From assembly GCA_037127315.1 (NCBI GenBank), contig JBBBDQ010001028.1, forward strand, positions 1,116,001 through 1,180,000: DNA of 64,000 nucleotides. The letters are read 5' to 3'. Made by a program: the position numbers and the translations under genes. Source of the stretch: Ascarosepion bandense. Its lineage: Eukaryota; Mollusca; Cephalopoda; Sepiida; Sepiidae. The notes under the pieces are model-generated. The model worked only from the letters and a program-made list of their open reading frames with translations. It did not search any database and had not been told where the DNA came from. Of the stretch, positions 33,467-46,300 are shown one piece after another; position 1 is the first letter of the stretch; each line of letters starts with the position of its first letter.

Positions 33467-36400
33467 ATTTTCATTATTTTGGAGAGGTAAAAAAAAAAAC
33501 AAAAAAAAAACCCCACACACAACAAAAACACCCACACAAAGATGAAGATATTTTCCTTTATAATACAAATCCTTACAGGGTCACATAAAACATACTACCT
33601 CTCCCCTTGACTAAGGCTAATTTACTAGACAATTTTCAGTTAGGAATTTTTGTGTTCATTTTCTACTCTTAAATATAAACAAGTATAAATTTTGTAAATG
33701 CTTATCCATGTGAGATCTGATAATAAAAAACAAACAAACACAAACAAAATTACCAAATGTGATGAGGAGTATTATAAATAATGTCATTCTACATGTACAG
33801 TGAATTTTTTATAATTGTGTGTCTAATGGAAATATGCAAAAAAGAACTTTTAAAATTATTTTTAAATGGTGCGGTTTGACTTGCTCATTTCTTTTTTTTA
33901 AAAAAAAAAGTCGCTATGACAAAGGTTTAAATATTTTGAAAACTAATAAAATACTTGATGATGAAGTAAGCATTCTATTTTTTAATTTATGGTTTAGTTT
34001 TCTTTAAATACCTGAGAAATAATTAGATTGTGTCCTCATGTTATGGGAGCAATAGTTAAGTTAGGCTGAAATTCATAATGAATTGTTCTCTTATCCCTAT
34101 CACTGGTGACTCAAACTGTTGCAGTTTTGTGTCACAGTAAATTTACTTTGCAATGAGAAATTGATCCTTTTGTCCTTTTACTGGGAGTAAAGTTTGTTTT
34201 TTTTTAGTTGGGCCAAAACAATTCAGGAAACCCACTCATGTTTGTTGAAAGTTAAATTAAGTGAAAAATGTTAAATTAATATTCTTTATGAAATTTCTGT
34301 TCCTAAAAGCAAATACAATAATGATCAACTTAATTTTTGTGTAATCGATTTTTCTTTTTATGAAGAAAAAAAAAAAAAAGTTAAATTTTTATGCTTTTGA
34401 TAAATGTAACATTTTAATTTTACTTGATTTAAAGACATCATTTATTAAACCTATTTTTTTCTGGTTTTATTAAAAAAGATTGTTTCCCCCACCACCACCA
34501 CACACCGACACAAATTTCTTTAAATATGTTATTACATTAAATACATTTTAGGAAGATAAAGAAGTTTTTGGGTATCACCTATTTATTATACATTAATATT
34601 TCAAGATCAAAATCTTCCTTATTTTTTCCATTACACTATGCTGTTTTGTGGAAGTACCTATAACACATTATTTTGTATGTGTTCTGGTGTATAAAGTAAA
34701 ATAAATTACAAGTATACACACACAAGATAAAGCAGATAAAACAAATCCTCTTCAACTTAGGCAAAAGTCAAACTAATTTTTAGATACTGTAAGTACAACC
34801 CTTACCCTGCCCCCCTTTCCTTTTCTCAAGATACTTCTATAATCAAAATCAGTCAGCACAACAAATTACCTCTAAATAAAAATGTTACTTTTGTTCAAGA
34901 ATTTATAGTCCCCATATAGTTTTTGTTTTATTAAAACTGTTTTAAGTTGGAATTTTCAAAAGATTAAAACACGAACATTTGCATACCTTGTTAATAGGGT
35001 GAGAAGTGATAAATTATATTAATGGTAATAAGAACGTAGCAAAAGATGAAAAAGACTTACTTTTTGAGCCAAATTAATTATGCTCTTAAGTTTTACAGAA
35101 GTGAATTGACTTGCAGCAGAATAACAAAATCTGAGATATCTTGTCATGAATTGAAGCCTATGTGTGATAACATGGTCTTAAAGATTGCAATAGTAAATAA
35201 TTTTAATCTAAGAAATAAGCATAATTTTATTGGAAGCAAAATTACTATGTAATAATCTCCAACTAAGATTATATATAGTTAAAAAAAAAAAAAAACAAAC
35301 ACAATCCAAGTTGTTAATTTTAATATTTTATAAGTATACAAAATTCTCACCTCCATTTCATATGAAATATTTTATGTACATGGTTCAAAATGAAGCACCA
35401 TAACTTAATTTCATTTTGAGAGAACCCCCAATGATCATTTGAAATCAAAGAATGTCATGATATTAAGGATAAGAATAAATTTATACATTATAAAAGCAAG
35501 CCTTCTACTGATAATGTCAGTCATTGCTTAATTTTACTCATTACCTACTTTTCTGCTCCAAGATGACTGATAGTACAGAATGTTCATGGGCATAGACAAG
35601 TAATTTTTTTTTTAAACTAAAGGGATTTTTATTAACTCCTATCTTTCTAATAAATCAAATGCCAATTTAGCTATATCCTGAACATCTAAAATAAAATAAA
35701 TTTCAGTAGTGATATGAGGTCCAAAAAGTTGCCATAGATGTGTAAGTATTAACATAGCATTAGTATACATGCTTATTTCAGGCAACCGGGGGGGGGGGTC
35801 TAAAATTAGCTTAAAAAAGTAGTCAACTACATCCCTCTTCCACAGCTTTGAGTACATAGCAAGGTAGTTAGACTGCTTTACATGGCTAAAGAATTTATCT
35901 GAATTGATTCAAGGTTTGACACTTTATGGACCAGTTAAGGGGGAGGGCCACTGGCTCATGCAGCCAATGAGAAGTAATTTTTTCTTAATGACAAATTTTC
36001 CAACGCAAACATTCAGAAGTCATTAATTCTGTTAGTGATAAATCTACTGTAGTGAAAAGCTGAAAATCCTTTTAATGACATCAATGCATAGGTAGCTACA
36101 TAAAGGATGAAGGAGAAAATGAAAGGATCACTGCTTAAAAACAAACAGAAAAAATTCAAATTATTTCTAATTTATTAGAAAATTTATTAGAAAGCAGGTG
36201 GTTAGATTGAAAGCTTTCTGAAGTTAACTAGTTAGTTCAGCGAAATGTCGATAGAATGGCTCCCAACATTCAGGAACAATAATTTTGAGGATTAGGTTCA
36301 TGTTTTGGAACTAATATGGTATTTATCATTTTAGTTTCTTGAACTCTATTCATCTTAAGAAATGTAAAAAGGAACCTTGACAAAAGAAAAGCAAAAAAAC

Positions 36401-36860
36401 CCAAATTGCATGAACCATATATTCAAAACAGGAGCAGAAATACCATTGTTTTGCCATGTTTCTTACCCAACACCGTCACTGCATTTATTACTGGACAATG
36501 GAGTAAAATCTATAGAAATATACTTAATTGGAATTAAATGTATAATTGTTCAAACCTAGATACAAAAACACCCTCCAAAAGTGTCAGGAGAGGAAAAGAA
36601 AGATTTAATCACAAAATCACTATAAATATATCAGAAACCTTACATTTTTAAGGAAATTTTCGATCAGCTTTTTCAAAAATTTGATTTAAAATGTCCAATT
36701 TACAAGAATTAAATTTCAAATGACTATAGTGACTTTTTTTTAACACTAAAATTTTATTTGCCTATGAGTTAAATTAAAAATCAGTAAGTATAGAATTTAA
36801 ATTTTTGAGAGCATGCACTCAAAACATTTAATAAAGTACATTCTTTAACAATTTTAGAAA
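33467..36860. other. Intergenic region between the 3' ends of SYS1 and CEP76
   Basis: AT-rich, with homopolymers and simple repeats. No gene, RNA or transposon was recognised. Confidence 0.5.
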
Positions 36861-36918
36861 ACTTAAGTGAAATGTAAATTAAATTAATATCTCAATTTAA
36901 TTCACATTCCACTTAAGT
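36861..36918 (-). ncRNA. Candidate hairpin RNA (hairpin 3), downstream of CEP76
   Basis: Arms of 25 nt at 36,861-36,885 and 36,894-36,918 with an 8-nt loop. Two differences between the arms are A.C mismatches on the plus strand and G.U wobbles on the minus strand, so only a minus-strand (CEP76 sense) transcript folds without mismatch. The 5' arm on that strand contains GUGGAAUGU, shared with the hairpin at 42,957. It lies 270 bp past the CEP76 poly(A) signal. A MITE origin remains possible. Confidence 0.45.
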
Positions 36919-37187
36919 AAATAAGAGCTTATTCTTCCTATCATTGAAATTTCTATGCCATATTTCACTTTTTCCTTCACATTTTGGATATGCAAACATA
37001 TCATTTTCAAGCAGAAACTAATAAAACTAATTGATAAAAGAGACAAAAAGGTTTTTTTGGGAAATTTTTTTTTTAAATGTTATAATCATAACAGGCTATT
37101 AATACTACCAACACTTTAAGTCATATATTAAATATATAATAGAGTAAAAAAAAAAAACAAAAAAAAAAACAAAAAACGAAAAAAGCT

Positions 37188-37193
37188 TTATTA
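37188..37193 (-). terminator. CEP76 polyadenylation signal
   Basis: AATAAA on the minus strand, 68 nt after the CEP76 stop codon and followed by a T-rich stretch on that strand (37,147-37,184). It implies a very short 3'UTR. Confidence 0.7.
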
Positions 37194-37260
37194 TGATTGC
37201 TGTATACCCAAATCAGCCAAGTAGCAGATTAGCTGCCTTGGATGGCTATTTACATTTAAT

Positions 37261-37399
37261 TTAGGCAACTCTATGGTAAATGCAAGCATACATAGCCCAT
37301 GTGGCACAAACATCTTCTGGGTAAGGAAAAACACAAATACTGACAGCAAGTCTGACATTATCTCCTCGACATCGAATTATTTGTTGGCATTTGCTGGAT
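37261..37399 (-). CDS. CEP76: CEP76 last coding exon
   Basis: Acceptor TTTTTTACAG at 37,400; stop TAA at 37,263-37,261. It encodes SSKCQQIIRCRGDNVRLAVS, then ICVFPYPEDVCATWAMYACIY and HRVA, aligning with the human C-terminus (IICCRGDQVRLAV...). The first base completes the split Lys codon from the previous exon. Confidence 0.95.
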
Positions 37400-40300
37400 C
37401 TGTAAAAAAAAAAAATGAAATTTTAAAGTGTGATAGCAGCAAGGTAAGAATTAAAATCTTAAAAAGGTATTTATTTATAAAAGTCAATTATCCAGCCAAG
37501 TTGAAATGTGCTTAAATCTGGAAGTTTCATTCAATGCTAAAAGAAAAAGGGAACAATCCGCGTTCAAATTGGAATCTGACACTTAAATTTTAGAACAAAA
37601 TATTTTGCTGTTTGATGATTTTCATGGTATATTTTTTTTTATTTTTAATTCCATAGACTGGTTGTCAACTAAGACTAGAGAGCCTAATACACTTTGATGT
37701 AAAAAAAAAATAAAGTCACAAGACTGATATAAACAGGTTTGCAATAACTATATGCATAAAAATTTGAAGCATTCAAAAGAGACTAAAAAAAATCTTCAAA
37801 AGTACACTAAAGAAATAAAGTGAAAACTGAAGATTATAAAAGTATAAATAACATAAGAACAGACCTCATTATTTTAGCTACAAATGCTATTAACTGATGG
37901 ACTTTTGAAAAATTTATTTAGTTTCTTCAATATAAAAAGCATAAACAATCATTTCAAAAACAGTTAAAATTTAATCAATATAAAAGTTCATTTTACATCA
38001 GAAACAGATTACAAATAAAATGCTCTCAGAAATACATGGCAAAATATCCCAAAATTTAAATATATGAACACAAAAAGGTACTTAAAAAGAATGCACTTCT
38101 GCAGCACTGAAATCTTTGATATTACAATTTTGATCTGGTAAAAGTGAATATAATTTAACCAGATGAAGATGCATTAATATATAGCACTATGATTATTATA
38201 GGTACCTCCATTTAAAAAAAAAAAAAAACAGTATAGTAGGAATAAAAAGGTCCAAAACTTAAAACAAATTTTTTTTTCATCAAGATGTTTATAATATTAT
38301 TAAGAGGAAAGATCAAAGTAATGTTTGTTTATTTTTTTAAATTTTTTAATTCCTTCTAACATGTTTGAAATTTTGGTAGAAAATTTTGTTTTGATTTGAG
38401 TTAGCACGGTAGAAAATGTTACGACTGTTTACAATGGATCACGTAATTTTACATAACCCACATTTTTTTTTTATGACAAACACATTAATTTGGAAATTCT
38501 CACAAAAATTAAATAATTGTCAGGTTTTAATGAAACTTCAGTACTCATTCACAAATGAATGAAATTATTTTTTTAAAAAATATTGATGAAAAAAAATTCT
38601 TTTTTTAACTTTGTTACCACCCCCCCACCATCCATGTAAATCCATGAAATTTTAATTAGCTGCAAATTACTTTTTTATTAGTTAAACGCAGAACTTATAA
38701 ATTTTACGACACTATCCGAAAATGTGCTCCGAAGAGTAAAATAAAAAATACAATAAAACTTCAATATAATTTAATAAGCTTTTAATTTTTGGAATCAATA
38801 ATAATTAAGGACATTATAGTTTTAAAAAAAAAAAAAAAAGTTTTTTTTGATTACTAATAAAATTTTGAAAGAATTGTTTTCATTTTTTTTTTTTTTAATT
38901 CATAAAGTTTTAATATTTTTTAAATCTTTTAAAGAACTGTTGCCCATTTTTTCAGTTGTGAATTGATGTTTATCGAAATTGAAAAATTTAATAAAAATCA
39001 TTCAATTTTTTTCCCCCAAAATAAGTAAAAAAAAATTTTTTCGTGTGTAAATAAATATGTCCATTTTTATTAAGTACAATGTTCGATTAGGGTCATAACA
39101 TATTTCCAGAAAGGTAGTATTGATTTTAGTTAAGTGTTTTGGATTATTCCCCTTAGATGGAAAATGACAGAAACCACACTTTGATTGATTGAAATATCTT
39201 CAAGACGTTCATAAAATTTAGTGTTTTGGAAGTCATTCCTTAAACAGTTAAAGCAACTTTCACATTTTAATTCCTATAAAATAAAATAAATACATAAATA
39301 AAAATGAATAAAAATAAAAAATAATTGTGAAATTCACAATTTGTGGCGGTACCTAAAAAGAATATGAAAAATAGATATTAAAAATAAAAATTAGTACATG
39401 CCATAACATTTCATAAATTATTGAGTTACCTCTGCTGTTATTTTCATTGTTATTAAATTGTAAAATTTTTTTAAAAACAAAGTTTTATATTATTTTAATT
39501 TTTCATAAAACCTCTTCAAATGTAAGCCTACAAAGCTAAACTAACTAAAATTCCATCAAATATTAGATAATTGCTGAAAATTGTGTTAAATTTTTAATTT
39601 AAAAAAAAAAAAAAAATTGTATGAATAAGATTTATACCAAATTTGTCTTCCATATTTTTGGCTGGCTACTGGAAATCATCCATTAAAACCTCCTGGTAAA
39701 GTGATGACGGCTGTGATAACAAGGCTACCGTAATTGAGAAATGCTTTTTTGAAATATTTCAGGCAGTAAGCAAGTATTACCTGTTTCAAGTCAACTTAAA
39801 GTAAATTTAAATTCAGTAATTTGAATAAAATGAGGTGTCAGTGAGGTGTATTTTATTTTTGTAAGATTTTTTTTTAAAACTGAGAATTGGCTTCTGTTTA
39901 CAATTGATGAAAAATGGCGGAAATTTGAAATTTTAAAAACTTTTTTTAAATTTAGAAAATTTTGATTCCAATCAATATAATTTCGGTTAAAAATACACCA
40001 GGGTATTTTGCTTACTGAAATTACTAAATTTAATCCCTTGGCTTTCAATTAAAGCTAATTTTAAAGCTTGAAGATAAGCTATTTATTTTTAAAATTTCAA
40101 TTTAGTTATAGAAAAATGACTGGAGGTACCTAGATTAATATGACTGGATTATGTCAGTTTGTCCCCCACTTTTAAAAACTAAATTAGTATTGGAGCAATG
40201 TGGGGAAACCAAGAGAAAAAACCAAAATGGTTGAAATTAGTTAAAATTTCATTTCTATAATAACAACAATACTGCCTGGTGAAACATCAAAGTAAAAAAG

Positions 40301-43300
40301 AAATAAAATTTTTCAAATGGTCTAATATTTGGTTCATTTCATTTCAACTCACCTAATGGTTCAAATTTAGATTTTCATAAAATTTCAATCTTATTGAAGC
40401 ATTTGTTCAATTTGCTTAAACTGACATGTTTCGAGCAGCAAACATGATTTGACCAAAATTTGATACTTCATAGTTTTTTTTTTGTTTTTTTTGTTTTTTT
40501 TTTTATTTAATTCAAGATAAAATTGTCTACTCTGGCAGATTTATCACAAACCATTTCAGATTTATTTTAAGCCATTTCTTAAGTGGTTTGAATGTTATGA
40601 ATTCTTGAAAAAGACTTGAAGGAAAGTGCTGAATTTTGAGTCAGTCATAGAAAATAAAAGTGGTAAAATAAAAATTTTACCTGGATTATTTTTATCTGAT
40701 ATATTGACTTGGGTAAAACATTGAAAGTCTTAAAAGCAATAAATATTTTTCTATTAAGAAAATCCATTTCAGTAAAAATTAAAAAGTTCAAGCTCAATTA
40801 TTTTTTTCAATTCAGGATTAGAAAAAAAAAATTGTTTACTCAGATGCAAGTTAAACTGTTACTGAATTGTTCATTTTAGAGAAGAATTGCATATCAATTA
40901 TAATTCTTGAAATCCAGATAACATTGAAGATAATAGAGCTTCTAATTTTAAAAAAAATCACTTATCAATGTATATATTTATATATCCCAAGTCATTATTA
41001 CATTACTGAAATGAGGTTAAACTGGACTAACCAGTTTTTGTTCAATGCTCCAAAAATTATTACAATACAAATAGGGAATTAGAAATTTATGAAATTACAT
41101 ACACAAGTCAAATATTCTCTTTAGTGTAACTTACTTCATTGACTCTTTAAATAGCAAATGCATGTTTAGATGTTTCTGTTGAATGGGAAAGCCATTGAAT
41201 TCCTGTTCATCCAACATCATTTTCTGTAAAGCATCTTTAAATTCTTGTGTACCAGAGGAATTGCCTTGAGAATAAAAACAAAAACACAGAGCTTGAGAGG
41301 TGGGAACAATCAAATATCACAAAATCTAATTTGTTCCTGTTAAGTGTACAAATTAGTTAAATTACTTTGGATAAATTAAGGTTTGGGTGCTTCTTTATTG
41401 AGTCAGGTTTATTAGGAATTAAACAATGAAACTAATGTAGAAAATACAACACTTGATCCCCCATTCCATAGAGATAAATGTTAGATAACTGGTTTAGTCT
41501 CAAATAAATAGAAAGATTCATAACACAATAACAAATGTTATAAATCAATCTACCCAAATTAAGTAGAAAGAACCCATTAAAAGTTGCTGACAAAAATAAA
41601 AATTCATACCCAATTTAATCAAACAAGAAATTTTTTTTCATTACTCATAAGATTTTGATGTTGGAATTTCTCAATACAATTTTGTGGGAATAAATTAATA
41701 ACAAAAGTTCTGAAAGGAAAATTATTGAAGAGAAAATTATCAATAACAATATTAATGGCAGTGCTGTCACTAAATGATTAAAGCAAAACATTCATTACTT
41801 GATGGAAAAAGATTAGGGCAACTGCTACTGAATATATTGCCAATAAAATGGATACATTCAAAGCAGCTGGGAAGTTCAGAATTTTCAGTTTTCCAAATTC
41901 AATTTTTACTTTTATTAGTCATTTGGACAATGGTCTCAAAAAAAATTCCTGTTTACTCACCGGTAATCCGTTCATTCTCAAAGTAATGAAGTCGGGATAA
42001 TAGCAAATAGCTCAGTTGGTCATCCCACTGGGTTGTCAGTCCTTCGGCCTAAAATAAATGTCAACATCAAAAATTAGTTATAAACAAGAAATTATTCATC
42101 CCTTCAGTTTAAAGACTGACCAATACTCATGAATGTTATTTGAAATTAAAGTTTTTCCTATAAGAGAAATTTTCAAAGAAATATCTAGAAAATCTAGTTG
42201 TGTCTTCATGCCATTTTGATGTTTTCAAAACTTATTCTTTTCAGAACAATATTGAGTTATTTTGTTACAAGCGTTTTAGCTTTTGTTGCTGAAAGTCTAA
42301 TGGAATTCAGTCAAGTTAGGCATCCAGTAAATTGGAGAGACTGGTTTAAAAAAAAAAAAGTTAATTTTTGCAGTCACTTCTTCAAAGAAATAGTGAATCG
42401 AGGCATGGCAACCTCACAGGAGTGGGGGTGGACAAAAACAAACAAACACCCATACCTGTCTTTGGATGGTGATCATATGTCGAAGTTGTGCTTCAAGGAT
42501 GTTACTTTTGTTGATTGAATCAATAGGGCTTCGATTCAGGTGGCAAAAAGGTGTCCACAAGGGACAGGGTGGTGAATCATAGAGCCAACACAGAGCATCT
42601 GGGGACATTGGCTTCCATTTGGTGCGTTCATTAAGTACAAAATCACATACCTCCACTGTATCTGATGGCTGAATATGAAGAAATCAAATTTGTATGAAAT
42701 ACATTCTTTGAGAAAAGGAAGAGATGATGAATTCAAAATGAATTAGTGAGAATCAAATGTATAACAAGAGTAGCCCACCTTTCTTTTCAAGTTAATAGAT
42801 GGAAAATTATTTCATCTTTAGGATGCACTAAGAAAAATTATTTCCAAAGTCTTCAGGCAACTTACAATAACTTGTTCCAATTTATTGTAAATTGCCTGAA
42901 GACACTGAAAGGTAGAAACTTAGGCGGTAAAATAACTTAAAATTAAAAAAAAAAAATTCTGAGAAAGGAGGCAGAATGTAAATATGTATTTTATAGTATA
43001 TATACATTCCACCTCCTTTCTCAGAAATATTTTATCACCTTTTACAGTTATTTTTGATAACCTTTTAGGAATTTTCTAAAATTGTATTTGATAATTGTTT
43101 CTTTATATAACACTGTAAAAAAAAAAGTTTAAATCTTAAAATAAGATACAATTTGCAATTAATTGGGCTTGCCACAAGTTTACCTGATGTAGCTTATATT
43201 TGAAAAATTAACAACCACAACTCTTGTAGAAAACTTTATCTGATTAAACAAGCAGAATGTTCAAATAATCTAGTGTGTTATGAGAGTTATCTTACCTGGA

Positions 43301-46300
43301 TGTTGGCATAAAAATTTTTGTGATTAAAAACACATCCTACAGTTCGATAAGGATAAGGATGTGGATGCTTGCTATGAGAGAGATCACCAATATGGATAGG
43401 TTTATGTAAGTACCTGGAAGAAAATACAAAAGATTTATAAGTATCTCATTATTAGAAAGAGTGAAGCGAATGTGTATGAGAGCAAAGCAAAAGGAATGCA
43501 GGAACATGAAAGAGCAAAGCAAGTGTGCATGTGTGTGAGCAAGAGAGATGGGCAAGCACGTGTGAGACAGGCAAGCTGGTGAGAAAGAGGTAAACATTTA
43601 AGTCTTTCATGATACCATATTTCCATGAGATATCAAGCTTTTTCTAAGTCAAAGAAAAAGCTTGTTAAATGTTCCTTTTTACTGAAAAACTTTCTGATCC
43701 ACTGTTCTTTCTGAAGCCAGATTGGAAATTTGTCCTTTTATTAACTTCAAGAAACTGAGTAAGTATGTTATTGACATTCTTTCAAACATTTTGCATAAGC
43801 AACCCATAAGTACAAAGGGATGATAGTTTGAGGGATTTTTTTAAAAAGTTTTTCCAGGTTTTGGGATTTGAATTACAGTAACTTGTTTCCAGAAACTAGA
43901 AATATTACCAATGACACATATTGTTGATAATTTTGAGTAGGTAATTCAAGGAAATATTTGGTAGTTTTTTTTAAGAAATTCATAGTGAATTTCACTGCTG
44001 AGTTGTGCAAATTTCTTTTTTATTTTATTTTATACAGAATCTAATAATTCTGGTAAAGTAAGAGCCTGTTTGTAATTTTCTTTATTGTTAGAGTAGAAAT
44101 TTATTTTCTTATTTCTGAAAAAGTTTACTAGTACTGTTTGAGTTTTGTTTAATGGCATATGTTTAATGGCTCTGTGAGTTATCTAATGCAAAAAAAAAAA
44201 AAGAAAAAAGAGGTAGGGTTTTAAAGGGATTTTTTTAATGTTTGGTTATAGTGAGAAGGTTGACATAGTCAAATTTTGATGAAAACTATTTTAGAAAACT
44301 AAAAGATATCTTCTAGTTTTGTATTCAAAAATGTATATCTTTCCATAAAAGTCTTTTTATGTTTATATTTCTATGTGGAGTTTTATACTTTCATAGTGTT
44401 TTGACCCTAGTCTGGGGGTTAACTATTTTCCCATAGCTGGGACCCTAACAGGTACTACCACTCCGAGTCAGGGTGAACCTGGGAACAATAGCAATTAAAA
44501 GGTGGTTCCATGCTCCTCACAACCTCTCAATCAGAGGCCTTGCTGCTGGATGCAGTTTACTGTCATACCCAGGACCTAGTATTATTTAACGAAGAGTTTT
44601 GATAGAGGTTTTGCGCAAATAAATTTTGCAATAACTTCTTTGATATTGCTTTGACAAATGTCTCAAGGGAGTGCTGTTATTTTTCCCAGCAATTTTACGA
44701 ATCATCTTCCATACAGTTTTGGTGTTAGAATTAATACTGGACACAAAGTTCTTTCATGGGTATCACTTAAAATCTTTAATTGTGTGCTTTAGCTCTATTT
44801 ATTTTGTAGATATTCAGATTGGGAGGGGGGTGGAAATAATATGAACTTGTGTAGTGCTGCACAATGCAATCTGACTGCTTTTTTTTTTTTTTTTTTTTAC
44901 ACTCATACTTAAAGATCTGTCATGTTTGATAGGCTTAGATTTTGCAATGTATTGTTATGCAATAAGTGTATTTGTAAAATAAGTTATGTGCCCTGTGTTA
45001 TGTTGACTTAGGGTGTAACTTTTAGGGCACATGCATTTTTAAATTCCTTCCAACTGGCTTTCTCAAGTTTCCAATAGGGTATTCTTTCAAGAAAATCCAG
45101 AGTTTTCCAATACAACTGGGAAGTGATCACTACCACGTATATCATAATGTACTTTTCAACTATAGTCTAGGTATGTTTCAGGATCATTTAATATTAGATC
45201 TATTGCTGTATATGTACTGCTTAATAAGTGAAGATAGGTATAGGACTTCTTTTATAAACATATATTGTTTCTATTAATAAAATCTTCCATTAATCTTCTT
45301 TCTGATCAATACTTTTGCAACTCCAAATGTAGTGCTATAACCTGAAGCTCTTTTCCCCCCTCTTATTAACAAAATTATAGTGTTGTATATTTTTAAATAC
45401 CTATATTTTCATTGTCCTTTAATTTTCATTTTTTGTTAGATAAGTTTCCATTTTTCCTTGTAGAGTTTCCTTTTTTAACTAAGTGTGTTTACAAAAACCA
45501 AAAAAAATTAAGTTGATTTTAAATTATTTCTTTCTTATAAAGTTTACTTTTTGACTAGTTTTTGTTTTATTGCTTTTTGTATTTGCTTTTTTTGTTAGAA
45601 ATTTTCCTCTTTAGGTTATAGATGAGAAATCTATATCAAGATGTATGACAAGATTATTCTTTTGATCTTTTAGAGTTTAACCAGTTAGAATTTTTCTTAT
45701 TTAAATTGGGTATATCCAGTTTTTTATGGGATGCAGTGTAAATATTAGTTTTCATTATCTCAATTTCTTTAGTGCTTGGATTAATGTTTGTAATACCAAA
45801 AATCATATTTCTCATCACTGTGGTGTTGGGTTTTGGTTGCATAATTTATTGTACTATTTTGCCTGGCATTTTCAGCAATTTTCCTGGTTTCAAGAAAAAA
45901 TATGCTCATATATTTGATCAATTATTTCTTTTTCCAAGCCATAGTTGTGAGTATGCAGGTTGGTTCCCATTAAAATGACAAAATTTTATGGTATTTTTGC
46001 ACCCAGTTTCTTGATCTGCACTGCTGTATTTTGGACATACCGGAATTCTAGTACGTCTGTCTTTATGATAGCCAAATCTTTGGCGGTTATGACATCGTAA
46101 AGGTCTGAGAATGTATGTTTCCACTTTTGTGATGATATAATCTATTTTTATTTCATTTGTTGGTTTGGGGGAGTTAAATTTTAATATATATTAAAGGTTA
46201 ACTGATTTCTTCTAAGAGAGAAAGCTGCCAGATTTGGACTTTTGTTTAACCTGTCCATGTCTTTAGATTTTGGTGTGGATAGGTTTTGATTTTTAAGTTA

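Noticed and set aside
36861..43026. Calling either GUGGAAUGU hairpin a miR-1 gene
   Set aside because: The resemblance is limited to the seed; the remaining mature sequence and the arm position do not match miR-1.
43337..43626. His/Leu/Ser-rich minus-strand ORFs overlapping a CEP76 exon
   Set aside because: Frame shadows of the exon plus a purine-rich repeat (AGAGCAAAGCAA-type) in the intron.
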